Assembly (NCBI RefSeq): GCF_027270315.1
Contig: NZ_CP114413.1
Location: 4,402,001-4,466,000 of the forward strand
Reading direction: 5' to 3'
DNA: 64,000 nt
Origin: Streptomyces cinnabarinus
GTDB taxonomy: Bacteria; Actinomycetota; Actinomycetes; Streptomycetales; Streptomycetaceae
A program made the translations under genes and the position numbers. Below are positions 1 to 9,205 of the stretch, piece by piece; position 1 is the stretch's first letter, and each line of letters starts with the position of its first letter. Below the pieces are notes generated by a model. It did not search any database. It saw only the letters and a program-made list of their open reading frames with translations, and had not been told where the DNA came from.

Positions 1-2
1 TG

Positions 3-290
3 CCCGAGGGCTACTTCCTGGGCGACCTGCCGCCGCTCGGCGAGCTGGGCGTGTCCGGGCACGACGTCGAGGGACGGGTCGTCCGGCTGCGCACCCATGA
101 GCTCCAGCGGGCGGCGACCCGGCTGCTGGTGTGGGCCGAGGAGGCCGGGGTGGAGCTGCGGGGGCTGGATGTGCGGTCGGCCTCGCTGGAGGAGGCGTTC
201 CTGACGATCGCGCGAGAGGCGTCCGAGTCCGACTCCGCGGCCGGATCCATGTCCGCGTCCGCATCCGAGAAGAAGGAGTACGCGGCATGA
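3..290 (+). CDS. ABC transporter ATP-binding protein, C-terminal fragment
   Basis: Only the last 95 residues lie in the window; the gene starts to the left. The fragment ends in SLEEAFLTIA, typical of the C-terminal tail of DrrA/CcmA-type drug-exporter ATPases. The ATP-binding motifs are outside the window. Its TGA overlaps the ATG of the next gene (ATGA), so ATPase and permease are translationally coupled. It probably energises export of a drug or lipid through that permease; the substrate cannot be told. Confidence 0.8.
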   Translation, partial: PEGYFLGDLPPLGELGVSGHDVEGRVVRLRTHELQRAATRLLVWAEEAGVELRGLDVRSASLEEAFLTIAREASESDSAAGSMSASASEKKEYAA

Positions 291-1063
291 GCAGCGCCGT
301 CACCACCCCGGCCGGCCGGATGGCGGCGCTGGCCCGAGCCGAGCTCACCCTGCTCGGACGCAGCAGGGGAACCCTCTTCGCCGCCCTGTTCGTCCCCCTG
401 GTCCTGCCGCTCAGCGTGTACTCGACGACCAAGGACATGGACCTGGAGGAGCACGGTCTCACCCCCGGCACCGTCATCCTGCCCGCCGCCATCGGGTTCT
501 CGCTGCTCTTCGCGGTGTACGGGGCGCTCGTCGGCGTCTTTACCGCGCGGCGCGAGGAACTCGTCCTGAAGCGACTGCGCACCGGGGAGCTGCGGGACAA
601 CGAGATCCTCGCCGGATCCGCCCTGCCGGCCGTCACCACCGGCCTCGCCCAGTCCGTACTGCTCGCGGTGGGCTGCGCGGTCCTGCTCGACATGCCCGCG
701 CCCCGCGCCCCGCACCTCGCCGTCCTGGCCCTGCTGGTCGGGCTCGTGATGTGCGCCGCGCTCGCGGCCGTCACCTCGGCGTTCACCCGCACCACGGAGA
801 GCGCCCAGGTCACCACGCTGCCCGTGGTGTTCGTCTCGATGCTCTTCTCCGGCATGGCCTTCCCGCTGGAGCTCCTGCCCGACCGGGCGGCCTCGGTGTG
901 CGAACTCCTGCCGCTGACCCCGGTGGTCACCCTGGTCCGCGGTGGCTGGACCGGCGAACTGTCCGGCTACGAGGCGACGGGCGCCCTGCTCACCGCGCTG
1001 GCCTGGACCGCGGTGTCCGTGTTTGCTGTACGACGGTGGTTCCGCTGGGAACCCCGGCGTTGA
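287..1063 (+). CDS. ABC-2 type transporter permease
   Basis: A 258-residue integral membrane protein of the ABC-2/DrrB family, partner of the upstream ATPase. The start is the ATG in the ATGA overlap, with a GAAGGAG ribosome site just before it. About six hydrophobic segments are seen, the first near residues 25-45 and the last near the C-terminus. A conserved-looking block FSGMAFPLELLP lies near residues 185-196, as in ABC-2 permeases. The immediately following two-component genes suggest that they control or sense the state of this exporter. Confidence 0.85.
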   Translation: MSSAVTTPAGRMAALARAELTLLGRSRGTLFAALFVPLVLPLSVYSTTKDMDLEEHGLTPGTVILPAAIGFSLLFAVYGALVGVFTARREELVLKRLRTGELRDNEILAGSALPAVTTGLAQSVLLAVGCAVLLDMPAPRAPHLAVLALLVGLVMCAALAAVTSAFTRTTESAQVTTLPVVFVSMLFSGMAFPLELLPDRAASVCELLPLTPVVTLVRGGWTGELSGYEATGALLTALAWTAVSVFAVRRWFRWEPRR

Positions 1064-1081
1064 GGTGAGGGGGACGGGCGC

Positions 1082-2290
1082 ATGCGCGGGCCGGGCAGTT
1101 GGTGGCGGGGCAAGAGCACCCCGGCGAAGGTGGAGACGTACACCCGGTGGTCGTTCCAGTTCTTCGCGGTGGTGGAGATCTCCGGGGCCGGAGTGCCGGT
1201 CATGGGGGAGATCGGCGGCGGGCTCGGTGGCCTGTTGATGCTGCTCGTGTGCGCCCACGCCGCGGTCTGCGCGCTGACCGTGGCCCGGTCCGTGGACTGG
1301 GTGCGCGGCCTGCGCGAGCAGCCGGTACGTCTGCTGTGGACGCTCGGCGCGCTCACCTCGGCGGTCGCCGGCACGGCCTTCGCGATCGCCCAGTACGGCC
1401 CGGAGGGCGAGGCGGTCGAGTCCGCCGCGGGCAGCGTCTTCGGTGTCGTCATGGTCTTCGGCGTGGGCATCATGGCGCTCGGGGTGGACGCGCGCAGGCA
1501 CGTCTACGCGATCGTCTCGGGCTTCGCCGCGGGTACGGCCGTGGTCGTGTTCGCGCTGGACGGATCCGTGCTCGCGGGACTGGTCGTCGGGCTGATCGTG
1601 CTGGCCGGCAGCGGCTTCCTCGCCTTCACCGCCGTCTTCTCCGTCTGGCTGCTGAAGGCCGTCTACGAACTCGACGAGGCCCGCGAGACCCGCGCCCGGC
1701 TCGCCGTCGCCGAGGAGCGGCTGCGGTTCGGACGGGATCTGCACGATGTGATGGGGCGCAATCTCGCGGTCATCGCGCTGAAGAGCGAACTGGCCGTACA
1801 GCTCGCCCGGCGCGGGCGGCCCGAGGCCGAGGAGCAGATGGTCGAGGTCCAGCGGATCGCGCGGGAGTCGCAGCGCGAGGTGCGGGATGTCGTACGGGGC
1901 TATCGCGAGGCCGATCTCGGGGCCGAACTCTCCGGTGCGCGGGGCGTGTTGACGGCCGCTGGGATCGACTGCGAGGTGAGCGGGCCGGTCGAGGGGCTGC
2001 CCGCCGAGGTGCAGTCGGCGCTGGCATGGGTGGTCCGGGAGGCCACCACCAATGTGCTGCGGCACGGGAACGCGGAACGGTGCGCGGTGTCCGTGCGGGT
2101 ACGGGAGGGGTGTGTGGTGCTGACGGTGGAGAACGACGGGGTCGCCGGCGCCGCCGCGGAGGGCGGCGGCTCCGGGCTGGCCGGGCTGCGGGAGCGGCTC
2201 GCGGCCGTGGCGGGGACGTTGGAGGCGGGGGCTGAGGCAGGAGTGTTCCGTGTGGTGGCCGAGGTGCCGGTGACGGCGGTGGCGGTGTGA
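1082..2290 (+). CDS. NarL-family sensor histidine kinase
   Basis: A 402-residue membrane kinase. Several N-terminal transmembrane segments (about residues 20-195) are followed by a HisKA_3 dimerisation domain with the phospho-acceptor His in GRDLHDVMGR, then a short HATPase domain with the N-box residues EATTNVLRHG and a G-rich SGLAGLRERL box. The start ATG follows a GAGGTGAGGGG ribosome site. Its stop overlaps the GTG of the response regulator (GTGA). It probably phosphorylates that regulator. The signal is unknown; because it follows an exporter operon, cell-envelope or drug stress is a reasonable guess. Confidence 0.92.
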   Translation: MRGPGSWWRGKSTPAKVETYTRWSFQFFAVVEISGAGVPVMGEIGGGLGGLLMLLVCAHAAVCALTVARSVDWVRGLREQPVRLLWTLGALTSAVAGTAFAIAQYGPEGEAVESAAGSVFGVVMVFGVGIMALGVDARRHVYAIVSGFAAGTAVVVFALDGSVLAGLVVGLIVLAGSGFLAFTAVFSVWLLKAVYELDEARETRARLAVAEERLRFGRDLHDVMGRNLAVIALKSELAVQLARRGRPEAEEQMVEVQRIARESQREVRDVVRGYREADLGAELSGARGVLTAAGIDCEVSGPVEGLPAEVQSALAWVVREATTNVLRHGNAERCAVSVRVREGCVVLTVENDGVAGAAAEGGGSGLAGLRERLAAVAGTLEAGAEAGVFRVVAEVPVTAVAV

Positions 2291-2901
2291 GCGAGCGGGT
2301 ACGGGTGCTGCTCGCCGACGACGAGCATCTGATCCGGGGTGCGCTGGCCGCGCTGCTCTCGCTGGAGGACGACCTGGTGGTCGTCGCCGAGGCGGCCTCC
2401 GGTCCGGAGGCGCTGGCGATGGCACGGGCCCACGCACCCGATGTGGCGGTGCTGGATCTTCAGATGCCCGGCGCGGACGGTGTGAAGGTCGCCACATCCC
2501 TGCGGGCGGAACTGCCGTCCTGCCAGGTCATGATCGTGACCAGCCATGGCCGCCCCGGGCATCTCAAGCGGGCGCTTGCGGCGGGTGTGCGCGGGTTCGT
2601 CCCGAAGACCGTCAGCGCCCAGCGGCTCGCCGAGATCATCCGGACGGTCCGGTCCGGAAACCGTTATGTGGACCCCGAGTTGGCCGCCGACGCGATCTCC
2701 GCCGGGGACTCCCCGCTGACCGCGCGGGAGGCCGAGGTGCTGGAACTGGCCGCCGACGGAGCCCCCGTGGCGGAGATCGCGGAGCGGGCCGCGCTGCCCC
2801 AGGGGACCGTGCGGAACTATCTCTCCTCGGCGGTCTCCAAGCTCGGGGCGGAGAACCGGCACGCGGCGGTGCGGCTCGCCCGGGAGCGAGGTTGGGTATA
2901 G
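2287..2901 (+). CDS. LuxR/NarL-family response regulator
   Basis: A 204-residue DNA-binding response regulator. The receiver domain (about 1-120) has the acidic pair in LADDEH, the phospho-acceptor Asp in VAVLDLQMPG and the conserved Lys in PKTVS. The C-terminal LuxR helix-turn-helix begins at LTAREAEVLELAADG. It is translationally coupled to the kinase by a GTGA overlap and is the last gene of the ABC-transporter operon, so it most likely regulates that exporter. Confidence 0.93.
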   Translation: MSERVRVLLADDEHLIRGALAALLSLEDDLVVVAEAASGPEALAMARAHAPDVAVLDLQMPGADGVKVATSLRAELPSCQVMIVTSHGRPGHLKRALAAGVRGFVPKTVSAQRLAEIIRTVRSGNRYVDPELAADAISAGDSPLTAREAEVLELAADGAPVAEIAERAALPQGTVRNYLSSAVSKLGAENRHAAVRLARERGWV

Positions 2902-2923
2902 TGGTTCTCGCGCCACGGCGCAT

Positions 2924-2996
2924 GCGAACGTAGCTCAGTTGGTAGAGCGCAACCTTGCCAAGGTTGAGGTCGCGAGTTCGAACCTCGTCGTTCGCT
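2924..2996 (+). tRNA. tRNA-Gly(GCC)
   Basis: A full 73-nt cloverleaf: acceptor stem GCGAACG/CGTTCGC, D-arm GCTCAGTTGGTAGAGC, anticodon loop TTGCCAA (anticodon GCC), T-loop TTCGAAC. No CCA is encoded. It lies 22 bp after the response regulator stop and is followed by a strong hairpin. Confidence 0.97.
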
Positions 2997-3003
2997 CTGA
3001 ATG

Positions 3004-3030
3004 AGCCCCCCGGTCCTGGACCGGGGGGCT
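3004..3030 (+). terminator. Intrinsic terminator after tRNA-Gly
   Basis: A 12-bp perfect hairpin (AGCCCCCCGGTC / GACCGGGGGGCT) followed by TCTTCGTT. It lies between tRNA-Gly and the convergent purC gene, so it may act in both directions. Confidence 0.8.
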
Positions 3031-3040
3031 TCTTCGTTCC

Positions 3041-3940
3041 CTAGCTCCAGCTAGTGCCAGTCAGACGCTCGTACGCCTCCACGTACTTGGCGCGGGTGGC
3101 GTCGACCACGTGCTGCGGCAGGGCCGGCGGGGGCTGCTCGCTCTTGCGGTCCCAGCCGGACTCCGGCGAGGTCAGCCAGTCGCGCACGAACTGCTTGTCG
3201 TACGACGGCTGCGCGCGGCCCGGCTCCCACTGGTCCACCGGCCAGAAGCGGGAGGAGTCCGGGGTGAGGACCTCGTCGGCGATGACGAGGCTGCTGTCCT
3301 CGAAGCCGAACTCGAACTTGGTGTCGGCGAGGATGATGCCGCGCTCGCGCGCGATGTCCCGGGCGCGGGAGTACACCGCGAGGGTCGCCTGGCGCAGCTC
3401 GGCGGCGGTGTCGGCGCCGACCTGGCGGACGACCTCCTCGTAGGAGACGTTCTCGTCGTGCTCGCCGACCGCGGCCTTGGTGGCCGGGGTGAAGATCGGG
3501 GCGGGCAGTTCACTGCCGTCGACCAGGCCTTCGGGGAGGGCGAGACCGCAGACCGTGCGGGAGTCGTTGTACTCCAGCAGACCCGAGCCGGTGAGGTAGC
3601 CGCGGGCCACGCACTCCACCGGCACCATCCGCAGCGACTTGCAGATCAGGGTGCGGCCCGCCCAGTCGGCGGGGGCGCCGGGCGGCAGCTCGGTGCTCAG
3701 CACGTGGTTGGGGACCAGGTCGGCGAGCTGGTCGAACCACCACAGGGAGAGCTGGGTGAGGACGCGCCCCTTGTCGGGGATCTCGGTCGGGAGCACCCAG
3801 TCGAAGGCCGACAGTCGGTCGCTGGCGACCATCACGAGGTCGCCCGTCTCGTTCTGGTACAGCTCGCGCACCTTGCCGGTGTGCAGGTGCACCAGGCCCG
3901 GAACCTGAATCGGCTCGGGCTTTTCTACGAATCCGGACAC
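3041..3940 (-). CDS. purC: SAICAR synthetase (phosphoribosylaminoimidazole-succinocarboxamide synthase)
   Basis: A 299-residue cytosolic enzyme of purine synthesis that joins CAIR and aspartate using ATP to make SAICAR. Both family signatures are seen: the P-E-R-G-S block in VPVECVARGYLTGSG and ILADTKFEFG. The N-terminal nucleotide site is TGKVRELYQ. The start is taken as the GTG of VSGFVEKP, preceded by a GGGAGG ribosome site; a longer frame exists upstream but lacks family similarity. purD lies about 4 kb away on the same strand, separated by two unrelated genes. Confidence 0.97.
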   Translation of the reverse strand: MSGFVEKPEPIQVPGLVHLHTGKVRELYQNETGDLVMVASDRLSAFDWVLPTEIPDKGRVLTQLSLWWFDQLADLVPNHVLSTELPPGAPADWAGRTLICKSLRMVPVECVARGYLTGSGLLEYNDSRTVCGLALPEGLVDGSELPAPIFTPATKAAVGEHDENVSYEEVVRQVGADTAAELRQATLAVYSRARDIARERGIILADTKFEFGFEDSSLVIADEVLTPDSSRFWPVDQWEPGRAQPSYDKQFVRDWLTSPESGWDRKSEQPPPALPQHVVDATRAKYVEAYERLTGTSWS

Positions 3941-4043
3941 GGTTCCCTCCCGTGGTTCTGTCCAACGGGTCGATTGTCCCGTACGGGCCGCCGACCTTGG
4001 ACCTCGGGTGCCCTGGGGCGCCCCGCGGGTACCCGGGCCGGGC

Positions 4044-5570
4044 TCAGTCACGCTTGCAGATGCGGTCCAGGAGGTTGGCGGTGGCGCGCTGGATACGGGG
4101 GTCGACATGGCCCGGGCGGTCCAGGGCGGGGGACCAGGCGAAGGTGCCGGAGGCGAAGACCAGGGCGCCGGAGGGGGCCCGGTACAGGGAGGTCTCCTGG
4201 TGGCGGAGGGCGCCGTCGGCGTCGGCGTACGGGGAGTGCGCCAGCAGGACGCGCTCCTCGTGTACGGGCAGCGCGGTGCGCGGGAAGTAGCGGTCGGCCT
4301 CGCCCGCGACCATGCCGGTGACCTCGTCGCCCTCGTGGGAGCCGGTGGCGTCCCACAGCCAGTGGTCGGCGTTGCGCACGATCAGAGGGTGGGGCTCGGG
4401 GACCCGGCCCGCGTACTGGATGCCGACCAGCTGCTGCTCGGGGCGGTCGATCTCGCGCCACAGGACCGGCTTGCCCGGACCCCGGCGTTTGCGGCAGGTC
4501 AGCAGGCGGTCGGGGACGCCGGACGGGGAGGGGCCCAACTCCACCTGCCAGTACATGGTGTTGGCGGAGAGGAAGACCAGCGAGGTGCCGTGTTCCCGGG
4601 CCAGCTCCACGGTGCGGCGCATTTGGGGCGACCAGTACTCGTCGTGGCCGGGGAAGACCAGGCCGCGGTAGCGGGTGGGGTCGACCTGGCCGGCGTGCAG
4701 ATCGCGGGCGTCGGCGTAGGCGAGGTCATAGCCGTAGCGCTCGGCGAAGCGGATGAAGTCGTAGGCGTGGCCGACGTGCAGGGGGAGCCCCGCACCGGCG
4801 TAAGGGCGATCGAAGGAGACGGTCGTGGCGGCGTCGGACTCGCCGAGCAGCCGGCCCTCCTCGTCCCACGCGTGGTAGAGGCTGGCGCCGATGCGGCCGT
4901 CCTCCGGGTAGAGGTTGTACGCCTGCCAGGTGATGTCGGGCAGGAGCAGCAGCAGGTCCGCCGGGTGCTTGTCGCGGACGGTGAACGGGATGTGGGAGCG
5001 GTAGCCGTCGACGGTGGTGAGGACCGCGACGTAGGCGCCGTTGCTCCAGAACGACGGGACCTGGAGCCGCCAGGAGAGCCACCAGTGGTGGCAGGAGACC
5101 GTGCGGTCCGCGGTCAGCGGCGGGGGCTGGACGATGCCGGAGAGACGGGGGCTGGTGGTGATCTTCGCGGCGCCGTCTCCGCCGTAGTGGCCGATGCGGT
5201 AGATGTCCACCGCGAATTCCTGGGGCGGGTCGACGGTGATGTGGAAGTCGACGGCCTCGCCGGGGGCGACCGCGCCGGTGGAGGTGAAGCCCTTGATCTG
5301 GCGGTTCACGTCATCGGCGGAGCGGGGGCCCGCGGGGCGGGGGGTGCGGGTGTTGCGGGTGTTGCGTGGGGCGGGGACGCGGTGCTCGCCCGGGTGGCTG
5401 TCCGGTGCGGTGCCCGGGGGGGTGTCGACGTACCAGGGGACCATCTGGCCCGTGTCGCCGAAGTACGTCTCGGTGCCGCGGAGCCAGGGGACGGGGCCCT
5501 GGCCGAAGGGGTCCGTGACGGCGTGCGCGAGTGCTCCCGACTCCCAGCGGCGGATCGGCTTCGACCCCAT
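4044..5570 (-). CDS. N,N-dimethylformamidase large-subunit-like protein
   Basis: A 508-residue protein. The C-terminal half resembles the N,N-dimethylformamidase beta-subunit C-terminal domain (a glutamine-amidotransferase-like fold), with blocks DLHAGQVDPTRYRGLVFPG and DEYWSPQMRRTVE. An N-terminal beta-sandwich region (residues 70-180) holds DFHITVDPPQEFAVDIYRIG. The ATG follows a strong GGGAGGGGAG ribosome site. No signal peptide or membrane segment is seen. The substrate is unknown and amidase activity is only inferred from the family name. Confidence 0.75.
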   Translation of the reverse strand: MGSKPIRRWESGALAHAVTDPFGQGPVPWLRGTETYFGDTGQMVPWYVDTPPGTAPDSHPGEHRVPAPRNTRNTRTPRPAGPRSADDVNRQIKGFTSTGAVAPGEAVDFHITVDPPQEFAVDIYRIGHYGGDGAAKITTSPRLSGIVQPPPLTADRTVSCHHWWLSWRLQVPSFWSNGAYVAVLTTVDGYRSHIPFTVRDKHPADLLLLLPDITWQAYNLYPEDGRIGASLYHAWDEEGRLLGESDAATTVSFDRPYAGAGLPLHVGHAYDFIRFAERYGYDLAYADARDLHAGQVDPTRYRGLVFPGHDEYWSPQMRRTVELAREHGTSLVFLSANTMYWQVELGPSPSGVPDRLLTCRKRRGPGKPVLWREIDRPEQQLVGIQYAGRVPEPHPLIVRNADHWLWDATGSHEGDEVTGMVAGEADRYFPRTALPVHEERVLLAHSPYADADGALRHQETSLYRAPSGALVFASGTFAWSPALDRPGHVDPRIQRATANLLDRICKRD

Positions 5571-5718
5571 GGTCGCTCCCCTCCCGTGCCCCCGTGGTGT
5601 ACGTCGTAAGCCCTTGCTCGTGCGTGAACGGTCCCAGCACATCACATTGCGCACGCACGCGGTCACTACTCGTTGCGAATTGACCGAAAGTGGAATACGA
5701 GACTCCAGACGCCGGTCG

Positions 5719-7482
5719 TCAGACGAGCCGTACCGGCTTCTCCGGGCGTATGCCGGATTCGATCAGCCACGCCTTCAGCGGCGCCGGGTCGCCCTCCTCG
5801 ATGAGGCTGAGGACGCGGGGGGTGAGGTCGGCCGCGCGTTCTCCGTTGACGAGGAGGGTGGGGCCGTCGAGCCAGTCCAGGCCGGGGGTGGCGCCCGCGG
5901 TGTCCATGGCGGCACAGCAGACCATCGCGGTCACGTGGTCGGCGAGGAGCTCTCGGGCGGAGCGCGGGGGCTGGAGCGGGAAGAGCGGGAGGGTGCCGTC
6001 GTCCCAGAGGGCGGTGGGGTCGGGGGTGGGGGTGGTGGGGCCGGTAGGGGCGGCGGCCTCCTCGCGGGCCAGCTCGGCGGTGAGGCCGGCGGCGAGGGTG
6101 GCACAGCGTTCGTTCTCGGGCTCGTCGACGTCGGCGTCGGGTTCTGCTTCGGCTACGACGGTGGCTGCGGCTCCGGTGGCCTCCGCCCCGGGCGCCTCCA
6201 CGGTCTCCTCCGGTGCCGACAGATGGTCCAGTACGCGGGACAGGGTCGGGCCGTTCGTCCGGGGGTCCGGGGTGCGGACGCCCAGGGAGTCCAGGACCTT
6301 GTGCAGGCGGGCCGCGTCCGTACGCCATTTGCGGTCCACGACCTCCTCCGGGTACTCCTGCCAGCCCACCGGGGACCAGTCGGGGCCGGATTCGGCCGGG
6401 CCGCCGTGGAAGAGGCGGGCGGCCAGCAGGGACGCCGCCTCGTCCACCGCTCCCGGTTCCTCCAGCAGGTCGCACGCCGGGCGCTCGCCCAGCCGGGAGG
6501 CGAAACCCTCGGCCAGGCGGTCACGGCGGGACAGTTCGGTCAGGGCCGCCACCACGCCCGCGTCCAGGCGGGACGGCCAGCGGCCCATCCGCCAGGCCGG
6601 AAGCGCGACCCGGGTCAGCAGCCGGTCCCAGCCCGCGTACGCCAGGCCCACCTGCTCCTGGGCGACGATGCGCAGTCCGTAATCCACAGCCTGTGCACGC
6701 TCGGCGGCCGCGGCGGCCACGCCGCGCTCCATCTCCGCCGCGTGCGCCCGGCAGCTGCGCAGCAGCAGACGGGCCACCCGGCCGACGCCGGAGAGCACGG
6801 CCCGGGACAGCGGTCCCCGGTTCGGCGCCGCGCTGACCGCCACCGCCGCGTCGAGACCCCGTACGAAACGGCGGGCCGCGGCTATGTCGGGGTGCGCCGA
6901 GGGGCCCGTACCGGCCACCACCGGCGCGAGGACGGCGCGCAGCTCGCCCACCCGCATCCACCACAGGAACGGGGAGCCGATGACCAGGACCGGGGCGGCG
7001 GTGGCCCGGCGGTGCGGGCCGCGCAGTCCGCCGGTGAGCTCGTCGCGCGCCTCCGGCTGGGGCGGGCCGTGCGCCGGATGCGTGCGGTCCTCCAGCCAGC
7101 TGTCGCAGTCCGGCGTGAGCGCTATCGCGGACGGGGCCGGTACGTCGAGGCGGTCGGCCAGGTCACGCACCATGCGGTAGAGGTCAGGGGCCGACTCTTC
7201 CGCGATGGTGACCGTAGGGCTGACGGCCGGTCTCGACCGGGCGACGACCAGCGCGATTCCGCCCGCGGCCAGCAGGACGAGCACGGCCACGCAGGTCACG
7301 ACCCATCGCGCCGCATGCCAGCCGGAGCCCACGAGATGCCCGGTGGAACCACCGGCCAGCAGCACCACGGCGAGCGCGGCGGGCAGCAGGGCGACGGCCA
7401 GCGCCCGGCTGCGGATCCGCAGCACGGCCATGGCCCGGGAACGCGCGGCCTGCGCGCCCGCTTCCACACCCATACCGGTCAC
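5719..7482 (-). CDS. Membrane protein with degenerate M48-peptidase-like region
   Basis: A 587-residue protein with two transmembrane segments near residues 25-45 and 60-80. The soluble part begins like an M48 metallopeptidase (LYRMVRDLADRLDVPAPSAI, then GSPFLWWMRVGELRAVLAPV). At the place where M48 enzymes have HExxH it reads GELRAVLAPV, so both zinc histidines are missing and it is probably catalytically dead. An acidic, Glu/Ala-rich stretch lies near residues 415-470. The GTG start follows a GGTGAGG site; an ATG lies three codons later. The function is unknown. Confidence 0.7.
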   Translation of the reverse strand: MTGMGVEAGAQAARSRAMAVLRIRSRALAVALLPAALAVVLLAGGSTGHLVGSGWHAARWVVTCVAVLVLLAAGGIALVVARSRPAVSPTVTIAEESAPDLYRMVRDLADRLDVPAPSAIALTPDCDSWLEDRTHPAHGPPQPEARDELTGGLRGPHRRATAAPVLVIGSPFLWWMRVGELRAVLAPVVAGTGPSAHPDIAAARRFVRGLDAAVAVSAAPNRGPLSRAVLSGVGRVARLLLRSCRAHAAEMERGVAAAAAERAQAVDYGLRIVAQEQVGLAYAGWDRLLTRVALPAWRMGRWPSRLDAGVVAALTELSRRDRLAEGFASRLGERPACDLLEEPGAVDEAASLLAARLFHGGPAESGPDWSPVGWQEYPEEVVDRKWRTDAARLHKVLDSLGVRTPDPRTNGPTLSRVLDHLSAPEETVEAPGAEATGAAATVVAEAEPDADVDEPENERCATLAAGLTAELAREEAAAPTGPTTPTPDPTALWDDGTLPLFPLQPPRSARELLADHVTAMVCCAAMDTAGATPGLDWLDGPTLLVNGERAADLTPRVLSLIEEGDPAPLKAWLIESGIRPEKPVRLV

Positions 7483-7785
7483 GACCGGACCTCACCCCCT
7501 CCCCGTCGCGCGGACCGTCCCGGCTCCGCCTGTCCCACCTGTCCTGGTGTTGGTCACTCCCCCACTGTGGCACCCCCCACCGACATCGCAATGCCGGTGG
7601 GCCAAGTGCCGGAATGCTTGCGCCGCACCATAGTTGGGGCCCCGGCCCACGTCAGCCGGATGGGGCATCGGTCACTCGATGGAATGGCTCTGGGGAAAGG
7701 TGTATGACCCACAGCAAGCATCAGGCCCCGGTTCCTGAGACGGATCCGGGGCCTGGCGGGTTCATCCAGAGGGTGCCGTGTGCGG
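7483..7785. other. Intergenic region upstream of the M48-like gene and downstream of purD
   Basis: No gene is convincing here. It holds the probable purD terminator hairpin (7723-7754) and an imperfect inverted repeat around 7572-7601 (CCCACCG / CGGTGGG arms), which could be an operator for the minus-strand gene ending at 5719. Confidence 0.5.
7723..7754 (-). terminator. Probable purD terminator
   Basis: A 9-bp perfect stem (AGGCCCCGG / CCGGGGCCT) with a 14-nt loop, 31 bp past the purD stop codon. The T-tract is weak, as is common in Streptomyces. Confidence 0.55.
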
Positions 7786-9036
7786 CTACTCGGCGGCCGC
7801 CTTCGCGGCGATGTCCGTACGGTGCTGGGAGCCATCGAGCCGGATGCGGCCGACCGCGCGGTAGGCGCGCTCACGGGCCTCGGCCAGGTCCGCTCCGGTC
7901 GCCGTGACCGACAGCACCCGGCCGCCCGCGCTGACCACGGCGTCGCCGTCGGTCTTCGTGCCGGCGTGCAGCACGTACGCGTGCGGGGCGTCCTGCGCGG
8001 CGACCTCGTCGAGGCCGGTGATCGGGTCGCCGGTGCGCGGGGTGCCGGGGTAGTTGTGCGAGGCGACGACCACGGTGACCGCGGCGTCGGAGCTCCAGCG
8101 CAGCGGCTCCAGGTCGGCGAGGTCCCCCTTGGCGGCGGCCAGCAGGACCCCGGCCAGCGGCGTCTTGAGGCGGGCCAGGACGACCTGGGTCTCCGGGTCA
8201 CCGAAACGGGCGTTGAACTCGATCACGCGCACCCCGCGCGAGGTGATCGCGAGACCGGCGTACAGCAGACCCGAGAACGGTGTGCCACGGCGGTGCATCT
8301 CGTCGACGGTCGGCTGGAGAACGGTCTCCATGACCTCGTCCACCAGCTTCGGATCGGCCCAGGGCAGCGGGGAGTACGCGCCCATGCCGCCGGTGTTCGG
8401 CCCCTCGTCCCCGTCGAGCGCCCGCTTGAAGTCCTGGGCGGGCTTGAGGGGGAGGACCGTCTCGCCGTCGGTGATGGCGAAGAGGGAGACCTCGGGGCCG
8501 TCGAGGAACTCCTCGATGACGACCCGCTCACAGGCGTTGGCGTGCGCCCGCGCGGCCTCCAGGTCGGCGGTCACGACGACGCCCTTGCCGGCGGCGAGAC
8601 CGTCGTCCTTGACGACGTAGGGGGCGCCGAAGGCGTCGAGGGCCTCGTCGACCTCCTCGGGCGTCGTACAGACGTACGCCCGCGCGGTCGGGACCCCGGC
8701 CCCGGCCATCACGTCCTTGGCGAAGGCCTTGGAGCCCTCGATCTGCGCGGCCTCCTTGGAGGGGCCGAAGACCGGGATGCCCGCCTCACGCACGGCGTCG
8801 GCGACACCGGCGACCAGGGGCGCCTCCGGCCCTACGACGACCAGTTCGGCGCCGAGTTCGGTGGCCAGCGCGGTGACGGCGGCACCGTCCAGGGCGTCGA
8901 CCGCATGCAGCTCGGCGACCTCGGCGATGCCGGCGTTGCCGGGGGCGCAGTGCAGCGCGGTGACGTCGGGGTCGAGGGACAGGGAGCGGCACAGGGCGTG
9001 TTCGCGGGCGCCGCTGCCGATGACGAGGACCTTCAC
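7786..9036 (-). CDS. purD: Phosphoribosylamine-glycine ligase (GARS)
   Basis: A 416-residue ATP-grasp enzyme that makes glycinamide ribonucleotide from phosphoribosylamine and glycine in purine synthesis. It begins MKVLVIGSGAREHAL, the typical GARS N-terminus. It has the family signature RFGDPETQ near residue 285, and the ATP-grasp blocks FGPSKEAAQIEGSK and VVKDDGLAAGKGVVV. The length is normal for the family. It is expressed from the same strand as dnaX, whose stop lies 170 bp upstream. Confidence 0.98.
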   Translation of the reverse strand: MKVLVIGSGAREHALCRSLSLDPDVTALHCAPGNAGIAEVAELHAVDALDGAAVTALATELGAELVVVGPEAPLVAGVADAVREAGIPVFGPSKEAAQIEGSKAFAKDVMAGAGVPTARAYVCTTPEEVDEALDAFGAPYVVKDDGLAAGKGVVVTADLEAARAHANACERVVIEEFLDGPEVSLFAITDGETVLPLKPAQDFKRALDGDEGPNTGGMGAYSPLPWADPKLVDEVMETVLQPTVDEMHRRGTPFSGLLYAGLAITSRGVRVIEFNARFGDPETQVVLARLKTPLAGVLLAAAKGDLADLEPLRWSSDAAVTVVVASHNYPGTPRTGDPITGLDEVAAQDAPHAYVLHAGTKTDGDAVVSAGGRVLSVTATGADLAEARERAYRAVGRIRLDGSQHRTDIAAKAAAE

Positions 9037-9205
9037 GGGGGTCAGCCTAACCGGAGCGGGGGTGGCGGGATTGTGTGGGTCGATGAAGGGGGTGGGCGTG
9101 GGGGTTGTGGGTTCGTACGAAACGGGGCGGTCCGCGGGGGCCTCCGTGGGTTCCGCGGCTTCCCTTTGGGCCTTACCCGTTCTGGCCCCTGCTGGTTCTG
9201 GGCCC

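Noticed and set aside
11..2497. 828-codon open frame on the minus strand opposite the ABC and two-component genes
   Set aside because: The translation is repetitive Arg/Pro/His with no recognisable domain; the plus-strand genes explain the region.
7572..7601. Terminator between purD and the M48-like gene
   Set aside because: The inverted repeat lies upstream of the minus-strand gene, past the better purD hairpin, and has no T-tract; it may be an operator but support is weak.
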